From NCBI GenBank assembly GCA_030295235.1, contig AP026123.1:1984001-2048000 (forward strand): 64,000 nucleotides of DNA, written 5' to 3'. Positions 1 through 9,857 of the stretch are shown in pieces. Source of the stretch: Fistulifera solaris. Its lineage: Eukaryota > Bacillariophyta > Bacillariophyceae > Naviculales > Stauroneidaceae. The translations under genes were made by a program, and so were the position numbers. Within the stretch, counting starts at the first letter, position 1, and the number at the start of each line of letters is the position of its first letter. The notes under the pieces are model-generated. The model saw only the letters and a list, made by a program, of their open reading frames with translations. It made no database searches and had not been told where the DNA came from.

Positions 1-160
1 AATTTATGAGAAGGCCAATCGATACAACAATCAAAGACTAAGCATCGGTTGTCCTGATACAGTAATGATAACGTTATCAAAGAAAGGTTTAAAAAAGCAG
101 TTTTTTATTCAAAGAATGCAAGTAGGTCTTGTATGCTAGATTGGTTCTAATTTACAGTTC

Positions 161-1273
161 TCACTGTTTGTATTCTCCTCTCCATCCGGGTGAAATCCAA
201 TCGATGACGCCACCTTCTCCGATAACTAGATCCAACCAGTCAGAGGCAGAGGTGCCCGTTCCAGCTTGCGCATCGTTAAGAGGATTACCGACGGGACAAG
301 TATTGTCAATGCGTGTAAATTGACCAAAGTCCAATCCGGCTTTGGCAGCCGCCTCCCGCACAGCCGGAACGGCAGCAGCCGGTAATATAGGTTCTTTGGC
401 GTAGACAAAAGCACCTTCGTAATTTCCTTGTAATGTATGACCTTTGTAAGCGACTAACTTGAAAGGCGGGACATCTTTGCTTCCATCCGACTCTCCCAGA
501 ATATACCAGTTTTCACTAAAGGAAAGACCGTACATTTTCCCTTCCGTGTGCATGGTAGGTGCGTCTTTCGACTTGGTGTCCTCCAAAACCATATGCTCGG
601 TCAACGAGTTTTCCCAAAACCCTCCTTCCGGCCGTCGGACGCGGAAGAAAATTCCCATACCTAGTTCTTTGTCATTGACTCTCTCAAACGTGTTGGTTTG
701 ACAGTCAAACAAATCGTAATTCGGATTCAACCCATCCGTTTTGTACCACGATCCCACCAGTGACCTCGGATCAAATGTTTCCACTTTGTATGGAAATCCC
801 ACTGTTTCAGCCGAATTGTCGACATTTTTCGGCACTTTGACACATTCGTTTTCTTCGATCGTACACGACAGCCAGTCGTTCAGTGCCTCGGAACCAAATT
901 CGGCAAAACATTGTGTTGCACAAGCCTGTTCGCCTTTACAGCGTCCCAGGCACGTGACACCTTTGATTCCTCGAGGATTCTGAAAGAGAGCCTTCGTTTG
1001 ATCGCCACATTTTTGGACGAAACAAGACACATCGGATTTTTCCATTTGATTTTCTTTGGCGTACTCGGCAAAGCCGTCGTATGCAACAGACGGTGATGAT
1101 GTGACGAGAGCAAAGGCCAGTGCGATGGAAGCAGCCGTTGGTTGCCAACTATTTCTTTGTGCTTCGAGCTGTGTGCCGATGTGTCGCGTAGGTTTTGGGT
1201 GGTTCCGAGGAGCGAACGACTCCACAGAGTAGTGATGCAGTGCGAGTATCCCAAAAACAAGTAGCGATTTCAT
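161..1273 (-). CDS. Violaxanthin de-epoxidase-like protein (VDE/VDL family), plastid lumen
   Basis: A 370-aa intact frame from ATG at 1273. It opens with a signal peptide and an FAP-type site (SVESFAPRN, about residue 20), the diatom plastid presequence. A second hydrophobic stretch ends near SPSVAYDGF (about 65), suggesting export to the thylakoid lumen. A Cys-rich domain (about 80-145: CFVQKCGD, CLGRCKGEQACATQC, CTIEENEC) is followed by the lipocalin-like catalytic domain with GSWYKTDGLNPNYDLFDCQ (about 175), NWYILGES and the conserved FTRIDNTC (about 325). The family acts on xanthophyll epoxides, using ascorbate in true VDE. The Glu-rich C-terminal domain of plant VDE is absent; the protein ends in WISPGWRGEYKQ, which favours a VDE-like paralogue (VDL, involved in fucoxanthin formation) over canonical VDE. 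I cannot settle the paralogue by reading. It is divergent from the RCCR-like gene. Confidence 0.93.
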   Translation of the reverse strand: MKSLLVFGILALHHYSVESFAPRNHPKPTRHIGTQLEAQRNSWQPTAASIALAFALVTSSPSVAYDGFAEYAKENQMEKSDVSCFVQKCGDQTKALFQNPRGIKGVTCLGRCKGEQACATQCFAEFGSEALNDWLSCTIEENECVKVPKNVDNSAETVGFPYKVETFDPRSLVGSWYKTDGLNPNYDLFDCQTNTFERVNDKELGMGIFFRVRRPEGGFWENSLTEHMVLEDTKSKDAPTMHTEGKMYGLSFSENWYILGESDGSKDVPPFKLVAYKGHTLQGNYEGAFVYAKEPILPAAAVPAVREAAAKAGLDFGQFTRIDNTCPVGNPLNDAQAGTGTSASDWLDLVIGEGGVIDWISPGWRGEYKQ

Positions 1274-1720
1274 TTTAATGAGTCCAATAAAGACTGAATG
1301 CTGGTGTCTTTGTAAAGGTATGTTCCAGGATAAGTTGTTATTGATATTTCACTTTGACGCTTTGACGGGGCTCCTTGAAGATCGGTGCAATAGGTTTCTT
1401 CGTCGTCCCTTTTCGTTTCATTTTTTTTCAGTCGCGATGAATTCGTGACCCAATCTCTCGCAACGGCACATAGTACACTGCAATAAGGTGTAGAGTTTGA
1501 ATGCAACGTTTTGTGGCGTTGGTACGTCGTACGGTCGTGCGTCATTCAAGTTGACGAAGGTCGGACGCCCAAACGTCACCGTGAAACGACGTAGCACAAA
1601 AATTGGACATCAACGACATCGGCGCGAAAGATCCACAACGACACTTGCATCCATAACAATTCTTTTCACTATTCTGAATCCTTGCGACTCAATTATCAGT
1701 TTCTTGGTTGCTAGAGTCCG
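1274..1720. promoter_or_regulatory. Shared intergenic region between two divergent plastid-pigment genes
   Basis: About 450 bp separate the start of the VDE-like gene (minus) from the ATG of the RCCR-like gene (plus). No gene is visible in it. By position it must hold both promoters. No convincing TATA box or known operator was recognised, so this is a positional inference only. Confidence 0.5.
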
Positions 1721-2594
1721 ATGAGAGTCTCGTCCGCACTTCTCGTGGCACTGGCAGGGTGTCCGTTGGGGCTGCCTTTGCGCCCCCTCTCATCTCCACA
1801 TCATCGTCTCGTTCCACATCGTCTCACTGCATGAGTCTGCGTCCCGTTTACGATGAACTATGTCAGAAAGTAGGATCCCAATTTGATCTCAAATACACTG
1901 ATTTCACGAATGTCATTGGAGGACAGTCTTGGCAATGCCCGACAGCTTCCGGAACAGCGGAATGGCTGGATGAATCGAGTCCTCGATTTTTGACGGGCGT
2001 CTCCTTTTGACACGCGAAAACGACCCCGCCGTAGGATTGGTGGAAGAATTGACGATCAATGTCTGGATGGGTCCCAGTTACGATACGCCCCACATGCTAT
2101 TGACGTTCGGAGAAGCCGGAGACGGGCAATATTACGTCACAGCGGATTACGTTCCCCGCGGACCCAATGTGTTGGGCAGCGATCCGCAGTATTTGGACAT
2201 GTACTATGGACCAGATGTTCAGCGGGCGTGGTCGGATGCCTATCCGCCTCCGGGACAAGCGAGTGATTCCTTTCCGCTGCGACCGGCGTACGAGTTCGAG
2301 GCGCGTTTGTTGGATTCGCCGTGCCGTATTTCGGTAGTAGGAATGGATGCTTCGAAAGCTTCGGCACTCGCAACTCAGCATGTAGAGCGATTCCTGGCGT
2401 GGGTGGACCAGGCGGAACCTATACCAGCACGATCTCGTGGTGCCTTTAACATGCGAGATGATAAATTGCGTCAGTACTTTTTTCGCGCGCAATTTCAACT
2501 GCAAGCACGCTTGCTGGGTGAAGAAGTGGGATCTGTCGTTGCGGCGGCCAACACTGGACCTACAGCGGAAGCTTATGTAGGCGGGGGAAGCTAA
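1721..2594 (+). CDS. Red chlorophyll catabolite reductase-like protein, plastid, frame interrupted twice
   Basis: The protein of about 290 aa is spread over three frames. A signal-peptide start (MRVSSALLVALAG) begins at 1721 in frame 2. The plastid cleavage motif GAAFAPP and the N-terminal domain (MSLRPVYDELCQ) lie in frame 1 (about 1765-2007). The main domain lies in frame 3 (about 2007-2594). The last part matches the RCCR pattern by eye: SDPQYLDMYYGPDVQRAW, then FRAQFQLQARLLGEEVGS, which resembles the C-terminal GEEVSS segment of plant RCCR (ACD2). RCCR reduces red chlorophyll catabolite in chlorophyll breakdown. Both changes are equivalent to one missing base, the second at the T run 2005-2008, and the frames agree with one ancestral protein. 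Sequence error is as likely as decay, since other genes here show the same. An unrecognised intron is less likely. Confidence 0.72.
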
Positions 2595-3046
2595 ATTATG
2601 TGAAGCAGCTAAGGAATAAACTCCAGCGATTGTAGTTACTGATTGATCATGACTCTCGCGACCTACGCGCTTATTTTATGTAGTGATTCTTCTCACACCA
2701 ATTATTATCTGCAATATCGAGAATTGGCTCAAGGCGTGACGAAAACTGGCTAGACGCCAAACGCGAGCTTCGAGACATTAGCCTTCCTGTGTCGCAGCGA
2801 CATGACATTTCGCTATAAAAAATACCGTACTGTAAATCTAGAACCTCGGAGCCGTTGTAGGATCAATTTCTGATAGATGAGTGTACAACGCTCCCCGCTG
2901 AATCGTGTTAATTGTAGAATACTTTTAAAATGTTAGATTGTACATAGATAATACGGGCCATCGCTCACGCCAACCACGCCGCCGACGTTCCTCCATCCTT
3001 GGCGGCAGCAACCACAACAAAATCCAAAGCCGAACAATCATCTGTG
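2595..3046. other. Intergenic, no gene seen
   Basis: No convincing coding frame or RNA gene. It presumably holds the 3' end of the RCCR-like gene and the promoter of the LRR gene. A short frame-2 stretch just before 3047 (about 2945-3046) is open but has no ATG after its upstream stop. Confidence 0.5.
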
Positions 3047-6000
3047 ATGTCGTCTGTTTCATCGTATATCATGGTCATTCTCTGAACGTATCCTGCTTGG
3101 ACTTAACGACGCAGAAATATGGAAACCGATCAATCGGGGGGATCAAGGGGACAATTTTCGGCAACAACTGCAACATTTCGATGACCTGCTGGAGGAACAA
3201 CAGAGTGCTTTGCGCGATTTGTTGGCTTCACCGCTCGGCACCAAAGATGAAGATGACGATTTAGCGGACGAGCTGGAAGATCTGGCGCGATCGGAAGAAC
3301 TGTTACGTCAAGAACTGACCAAGCTGCCGAATAAGGCCGATCCTGTCGAGCCAAGCAATTCACAACCAATCCGGTCACAATTTCCAGAGATCAGCCATCG
3401 ACCACTTGATGTCAAGGAAACGAATGCAGCAATACCGAAACAAAACACCGGTTCGAGTTATGAAGAACACGGAATCATCTTTTACCGAGACAACTGGGAT
3501 GACGAGTTATTCAGGTATATTAAGGGAAATGATCATCATGATGGTGATTATGACAATGTTGAGGAATTGACATGGAACGTTGGTAATTTTGTTTCTGGGC
3601 CTGGTAAAGGTAGCCCCGACAAGAGTTTAGCGGAGTTGGATATGATGTTGTCATTTGATCAACCCACTTTGTCCATTACGGACGAGGAGCATGGACGAGT
3701 CGAAAAGAGACAGAAGAGGAGACAAATAACTAGTGATGTCGAAGAGGCTGCGATAATTCCTCTCTCGGCTACAATTTACCAGTCAACGGCGGGTCCGACA
3801 GTGACACCTCAAAAAGAACTGCAGGATCTAAACGTGAACAATGAACTTTCATTTACGAAACCATTTCTTGCGAAGACGCCATCACCCTCAAAAGAATCTT
3901 CCATGTCCATCACACCACAATCCACTGATGCACCGACGCCAACGAGAGCGCCTTCTCCGCTTAAAAACAAAGTAGCGAAGCTCTGGTTTGGCAAACCCGC
4001 TGCCAAGAAAGACCATTTTCCGTCACCAGCTTCTATGAGTGGAAAGAGGCCCTGGTTTTCGAGAACACCGCCGCCTGCGGCTGCAAAGTCGGGAGAGCGT
4101 GCCGCGTTGCCGCCCGCCAAAACTCCACCATACAATGCGAGCTCGAGAGTTCGCCTTCCACAAGATCCAGCTTATTCTGTTGAAAGAATATCAACAAACT
4201 CAGAATCGCCATCTACTCCAACGCTTGTTAGTATTCTTCAAGATACGATGGCCTTTAATCCCTTGGAAGAGCACCATGAGCAGGTGCTTGGGTCCTTAAT
4301 GCTTAGTCCAGAAAACATCGTCTTCGAGTCGTCCTCAGATGACGATACATACGACAAATCAATAGAGCATGCCAGGAAAAACTTAGATTATGCTCTTGAG
4401 GGCAAACTTGCTGCTGAGGAGGGGGCTTCGAGCCTCGCTGCTGGGTCTTTTCCAGATGAATCAGAAATATCTCCTGCCCTGGCTGGACATCCTGGTCATG
4501 TTCGAAGGCCAAGTTTGGGGGATCGAGAACCACCGCAACGCTGGTCTCCGGCAAGCTCATCGGGTGGATCGAGAAGTGCTAGTTCAAATGGAGTGAAATG
4601 GAATAATCCCGAAATTGATTATGCGCGTGCTACACCCAAGGATTTGTATCCAGAGTTTCATTTTTATGCGCTCAAATCAGAGGACACAGCAAGGGTCCCT
4701 TCTTCTGGCGTGGAGCAATTACAACCGGAGAACGCGTTAAATTTATCTCCGGTTCGTTCCCTAAACACATCATCGGATAGTGCTTCTTTTGAATCGGCTC
4801 TAGAAGTCCCAGCTACGAGTGCGTCGATTGGGACATCGTCTGGTAATGACGCACTTTCGAGTAATGAGGCTCGCTCTTTAAAAAGCGTTGAAGAGCCATT
4901 TACTAAAGGCTCTTCTACTGCGTCCCAATCATTTGTTACGGCCATGGACGATATTCCATTCTCCGGTAGTGTCTCCGTGAAAACAATATCTTCTGGTGAT
5001 GCGTCACACATTACTTACGCAACTGCACGAGAACAAGAGGAAGAAAGTTCCTCGCTCGTAAATGGTCGGATAACTTCCGGAGACAGTCTAGATGATGGTC
5101 TGAGTAATATGGAAGCTGGAAATGCAACGGTAGAGACAGTAGCTGCTCCGGCTAAGGATTTAACGACCTACCGTAACAGCGACAGCGACTCAGAGACCTC
5201 GCAGTCTAGAACTTCTCGTGAACAAACCTCCTCTTGCTTGCATGCAGTCAAACAGGGCATAGCGAGTCCACTCCCGATTCTTCTAATGCTTGTGATCTTG
5301 ATGGCTGCTGTTGGAATATCCATACGCTTGATTATTGAGTCGTCGAGGAATGAAAACGCTACTATATTAGTACCAGAGGAAAACTTTTCTATGCCCTCGT
5401 TGAGTCCTAGTACGGACCAACTATCATCTGAGCCACTCTTTCCAACATCGAAACCGACAATGACGCCAAATATCCCCTCTCGTGCACCAAGTATAACTCC
5501 GTCTGAACCTGTACCTTTTTTAGGTCCTACGTTGACACCAACTCTAGCGACGACTCTAAGCACCGCACCGTCGACGACCCCCACTGCTCAGTCCACTGTT
5601 CCTTCAATAATACGATCAACATCGGCGTCTCCTACGGGAGAAACGCTTCTTCCTACTCGCTCAACGACATCTGCGGCTCCTTCGGATGTTCGATCGGACT
5701 TGTTCAAGTTGCTTAGTTCTGTGTCGTTTGACGCCGGCGTTGCGCTGCGGAATGCAAGCACTCCACAATATGCTGCCTATACGTGGCTATCAGGGGACGA
5801 ATCATTGCCTAATTACTCTGATGATCGATTGATTCAGCGATACGCCTTAGCAACAATTTACTTTAGCACCGATGGTGATGGTTGGGCCCGGAAAACAGGG
5901 TGGTTGGGCGATGGTTATGAGTGCAAATGGTACATGCGGTCTAGCATCGGTTCTTGCGATTTGGTAGGCCGTATCGTGTCACTGAATTTAGATTTCAACG

Positions 6001-6974
6001 ACATTGGCGGTACTATTCCTCCAGAGATAGGGCTATTGGCACATTTGAAACAACTGGATCTGGGTGGTGGCCCGGGTCGGCAACTATCTGGCTCTTTGCC
6101 AAAAGAAGTTGGTCAACTGAAGATGCTCAAGAGACTCGTTCTTACCGGCAATCGATTGACGGGAACGATACCAACAGAAATAGGCTCACTTTTGGATGTT
6201 GAAGAGATTCGGATAAACGGAAACCTTCTCCGGGGTACTGTTCCGACAGAAATCAGCAACTTGCGCAACGTCAGAATAATTGATTTGAGCGATAACAAAT
6301 TGACGGGAAGTATTGCATCTAGTGTTCGAAACTTGACTGGTTTACAGTCGCTTCTTCTAGATAACAATACTTTCGTAGGAGAACTCCCAAGCGAGATAGG
6401 CAACTTACTCGGCCTTCAAACGCTGAGTTTGGCTGGCAACCGGATCTCTGGAATACCGAAAGAGATTGGCTCTCTGGTAAACTTGACATCTTTTCATTTG
6501 GACCGCAATGAAGTATCGTCAAGCTTGCCGTCAACTCTGCAGCAGCTTACGAATCTTCGGTATCTTACGCTGTCGCAAAACAAGTTCAATTCTACCATCC
6601 CTTCCACGTTGGGGTCTTTGATAAATCTCAACGAATTGGACTTGTCTCTAAACCGGTTCACTGGAACCATACCAGGTGAAATTGGCGAAATCAATAGTCG
6701 CTTGCGTGTGCTGAAGTTAAATGGCAACAAGCTGACCGGTTCCATCCCCGACAAATTCAGCCATCTCGATCGGATCAACATGCTTGCACTCCATGATAAT
6801 TTGCTGATTGGTGCGGTACCATACACAGTTTGCCGTGTTTTTGAATGGATCATCCCTTCCTTCAGTGTCGATTGTAACGAAGTGGATTGTCCCTGCTGTA
6901 CTTTTTGCTGCGATGAACAAAGTGGGTGCACATGTCAGTACAAAGATACGGAAGAAGAATGGCGATGTTACTAA
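3047..6974 (+). CDS. Single-pass membrane leucine-rich-repeat protein with PTS stalk
   Basis: The main frame is open to the stop at 6974. It extends upstream of 3210 without ATG as coherent protein (SERILLGLNDAEIWKPINRG, from about 3081). The best start is ATG 3047 in frame 2, with one frame change near 3060-3085, giving about 1,300 aa. A long acidic, Ser-rich cytosolic-type region is followed by one transmembrane helix (PLPILLMLVILMAAVGISI, nt about 5268-5335), a Ser/Thr/Pro stalk (PSITPSEP and similar), and plant-type LRRs (nt about 5960-6830; LxxNxLTGxIPxEIGxL). It ends in a Cys-rich tail (CPCCTFCCDEQSGCTC). There is no N-terminal signal peptide, so the topology is probably type II with LRRs outside. 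Such LRR proteins are common in diatoms; the ligand is unknown. No kinase domain was seen. Confidence 0.85.
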
Positions 6975-7639
6975 TAGATACAAGTTCCATCTCATCAGGA
7001 TACACCTCAGGTAGAGGACCGCCTCTCCATTTGCGTCAATCTCTCGTTATTCGGAAGAAGACAATGTTGAACACTTTTTGGTTAACGAGTTCTTAGACCC
7101 AGGACCTAAACTCTGACACCCCGCGAATCAGGAAGTCAGCAGTCAGCACCCCGTAAAACAGAAACGCAGTGAAACTGCGACGAGTGAGTCGTCGTCGAGC
7201 GTGGGAGCAGTGCGGTAAATTATGATTGCTTGTAACATAGAAGAATTCTAGTTATTTAGCTGCCTTGTTACAGCATGTTAAAGATATATCCAACTGCAAG
7301 TTTGCCCGAACGAGAAGCCATGGCAATGTTCCGATTGAGTATAAGCAACTGCTCAAGCCAAGTATAGTCAAATATCGAAAGTTCGTACACATTGGATCCC
7401 AAAGCCTCTTCGCCAGAATAATGCTCCCTCACGGAGCCTTGAGCAACAAAGAAATACAGTAACTTGTCAACGGTTTGTAACAAAAGAGAACGAAAAGCGA
7501 TGGGACGAATTTCAAGAAACGGATCCAACAAATTCTTGAGTTGGAACATCCTCTGTCGGCAGTCCGCTCCATTCTTCCCCGAAGAGTGACTCCTCTGTCC
7601 CTCGTTGTTTCGAAATCGTGACGCGTCCAAAAGCTCATG
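6975..7639. other. Intergenic, 3' region of LRR gene and of the rhomboid relic
   Basis: No recognised gene. On the minus strand 7268-7630 stays open for 120 codons (LLDPFLEIRPIAFRSLLL, LGSNVYELSIFDYTWLEQLL). It could be a 3' continuation of the rhomboid-like gene upstream or an unrelated relic. Short direct repeats (cagcagtcagcacccc-like) lie near 7135-7155. Confidence 0.35.
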
Positions 7640-8420
7640 ATGGCTTCTACCGCAGAAGAAATCGATGAACCCAAAGTTGTCGCTAATGCCGGGCTACAGG
7701 TCAAATTGCTCACGAAGGGCCCACTCTTCCACACTTTGGAGGCGACGTTCGTCGGTAATGTGTATGCCATTGAAACATCCCGCGCTGTGGAGGAACTTCG
7801 TCAGACTACCCGACAAATGACCACAGGGGGGAAATGTTGGGCAAGATCACTCGCAGTACCAACCAGTCGGTGGATGCTCCGGTGGTGCGAGATACAATCA
7901 GGGGAAGCACAAAACATGCCACAACTCTGCTTACATTGCAAAGGGATAGAACAACGGTGGAACCTCAACCATTTTGAACAAAAAACGAGATTGTGAGCTG
8001 CTGGTCACGTCTAGCATCAGCATGTGAAACAGAACTCCCGAAACGCCGACCGAGTGTTGCAAATACAGATCTTTGCTACTGATTGCCAAAAACAGCAAGG
8101 ATATTCCGAAATAAACCATGGACACCAAAACAACCGACAGAAAGTTCCCACTCGATTCTCGATCGCGGAGCCAAAGCGGAACGCGTATGCAGCGCAATGT
8201 GCGAAAAGTTCGCTTGGAAGAATGCGTGTGTTCGGATGCGATCGACCTCCCCGTGGTTCACAATCCGTTGGGGACCAAGGTTTGCAGCGGTATATCCAAG
8301 ACGGTTTGGCAGCCGTACACGACGACGCTATCACTGTCCACGTAAAGGGTGGTATTTCTTCATTCAATCGCGACATGATGACAATGATTGTACGGTTGAC
8401 CGGCTGGACACCTCACTTTG
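7640..8420 (-). pseudogene. Rhomboid-family intramembrane protease (RHBDD1/RBL-like), frame-broken
   Basis: Pieces of a rhomboid are scattered over three minus-strand frames in the right order. They are YGCQTVLDIPLQTL (about 8320-8280); the VNHGEVDRIRTHAFFQANFS segment with HIALH after it (about 8250-8190); hydrophobic helices LSVVLVSMVYFGISLLFLAI (about 8135-8075); the serine motif HSVGVSGVLFHML (about 8050-8012); VPPLFYPFA; and the histidine motif ILPNIS then CGHLSGSL (about 7830-7795). These match the RHBDD1/plant RBL13-14 pattern (GxSG serine, GHLxG histidine). At least four frame changes occur in about 700 nt. One coincides with a G6 run (plus strand about 7826-7831) and is compatible with sequence error. 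The density is higher than in neighbouring genes, so true decay or a missed intron is also possible. Confidence 0.6.
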
Positions 8421-9246
8421 TTTTGCGGCCATGGTCATGACAAGGGCCGCTTCCAAACCATCTCTACCCGGCGTCGTACGAATTGGAAAAGGGTCACATT
8501 TGCGATTTTCATTCTCGGTATGGCTCATACACCAACCGTCCAGATGGAAATGATGGGGATCCAAGAGGCGGAACAGTGGAACGATCGCTGGGTGGTCGTG
8601 ATCCGTGCCAACATTCTCCCGACACGCATGATTTCGGTGGCGGTGGTCCTATTGCGGACAAGCTACGACTTGAACAAGGCAATCTTTGGAAAGATAGAAG
8701 TGATCGTTGCCAGTTCTGTGCTTGGTTCGGTGGTGCCCGAATCGTCGGGCGTGCCACCATGACAGATCTGAGTCGTCGCCGGTTGGAACCAAACGGATAC
8801 TTTAACAACAAGCCAACGACCATTGAAAATTCGGATGCCTTTTCGTGTGCCTAAGCGTTACCACAAAGGGTGGCCAAATTCGCATGATGGACCACTCCTG
8901 GCAATGGCTCGAAAACCTTGATGGTCAAGGTGATGAATCATGATAGTTTAATGATTGCTTTGTAGCAAATATGAAGCGTTCGTTGTATGGAGTATCCTCT
9001 TGGAGCACCTTGGAGCACCTTGGATTGCGTTGCAACACGCAACTCGCGCGATCAACAAAAAACCTCTGGGAATCGGACCGGTACCGGCACTCGTCCCCAC
9101 TTCTTGGATCCGCTTTCTTGGATCCGCGGATCCGGCGCGCACTTGGACCATGAACAGAACCAAACGAACGATCCGGTGCCATTCACCTTGATCATTTACT
9201 CTAACTTGTAACACCATTGTAGTTAGTTTGTTTGCTTTTTTCGTTC
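8421..9246. other. Unresolved region with overlapping open frames
   Basis: Plus-strand frame 2 is open from about 8015 to 8854 except for one TGA at 8438. The translation (LEKGHICDFHSRYGSYTNRP, MTDLSRRRLEPNGYFNNKP) resembles nothing I recognise, and the other frames are also fairly open, so coding is not established. At 9000-9025 a 12-bp word (ttggagcacctt) is tandemly repeated, and at 9105-9135 ggatccgc-type words recur. No RNA gene was seen. Confidence 0.3.
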
Positions 9247-9735
9247 ATGCGATTGGGTCGACTTCCAGTGATCCTTCAAGCGGCGTTCGCGAGCAATATG
9301 ACGTTCCAGAATTCGGATGTCACCATTCGCAAAATTCTCACACAAACCAAAACGATTGCTTTGGTGGGGGCGTCGCCAAAACCAGAACGTCCCAGCCACG
9401 AAGTCATGGGTATCCTGTTACAAGCCGGCTATAACGTGATTCCGGTCAATCCGGGTCAAGCCGGAAAGGAAATTTGGGGACAAAAAGTGTTTGCGACGTT
9501 GCAGGATATTTCGGAACAAATTGACATGGTGGATATTTTTCGTCGCAGCGAAGATGCCGGTGCGGTGGTGGATGAAGCGATTGCGTTGGGTGCCAAGAGT
9601 GTCTGGCTGCAAATCGGAGTCATTGACGAAGCGGCGGCAGCTCGCGCCGCGTCGGCTGGATTGCTGGTGGCGATGAACAAATGCCCGGCGATTGAATTGC
9701 CTCGACTCGGGCTCTCGAATGTTCGTCATGATTGA
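9247..9735 (+). CDS. CoA-binding domain protein (YccU family)
   Basis: This intact frame gives 162 aa from ATG 9247, or 145 aa from the in-frame ATG at 9298, which matches bacterial YccU length better. The Rossmann fold is visible: [20 protein letters not shown] (nucleotide-binding first strand), [20 protein letters not shown], then [19 protein letters not shown] and the end [14 protein letters not shown]. It resembles the CoA-binding domain of succinyl-CoA synthetase alpha without the ligase part; the physiological ligand and role are unknown. The short N-terminal extension ([16 protein letters not shown]) is basic and hydrophobic and could be a mitochondrial presequence. It is convergent with the PP2C gene. 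Confidence 0.88.
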   Translation: MRLGRLPVILQAAFASNMTFQNSDVTIRKILTQTKTIALVGASPKPERPSHEVMGILLQAGYNVIPVNPGQAGKEIWGQKVFATLQDISEQIDMVDIFRRSEDAGAVVDEAIALGAKSVWLQIGVIDEAAAARAASAGLLVAMNKCPAIELPRLGLSNVRHD

Positions 9736-9857
9736 TGATCAGTTCCGAAAACATGAACACAAAATAACAACAGTCGGGAATTGATGCCGGTATGTCGGCT
9801 ATCTATAAATTATTGTTTAGTTTCACTCATTATTGCACCAACGATACGCCAGAGGCG

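Noticed and set aside
8024-8854. A plus-strand gene in frame 2 with a single stop
   Set aside because: Much of it overlaps the rhomboid pieces on the other strand, which have real motifs. The plus-strand translation matches nothing and other frames are equally open.
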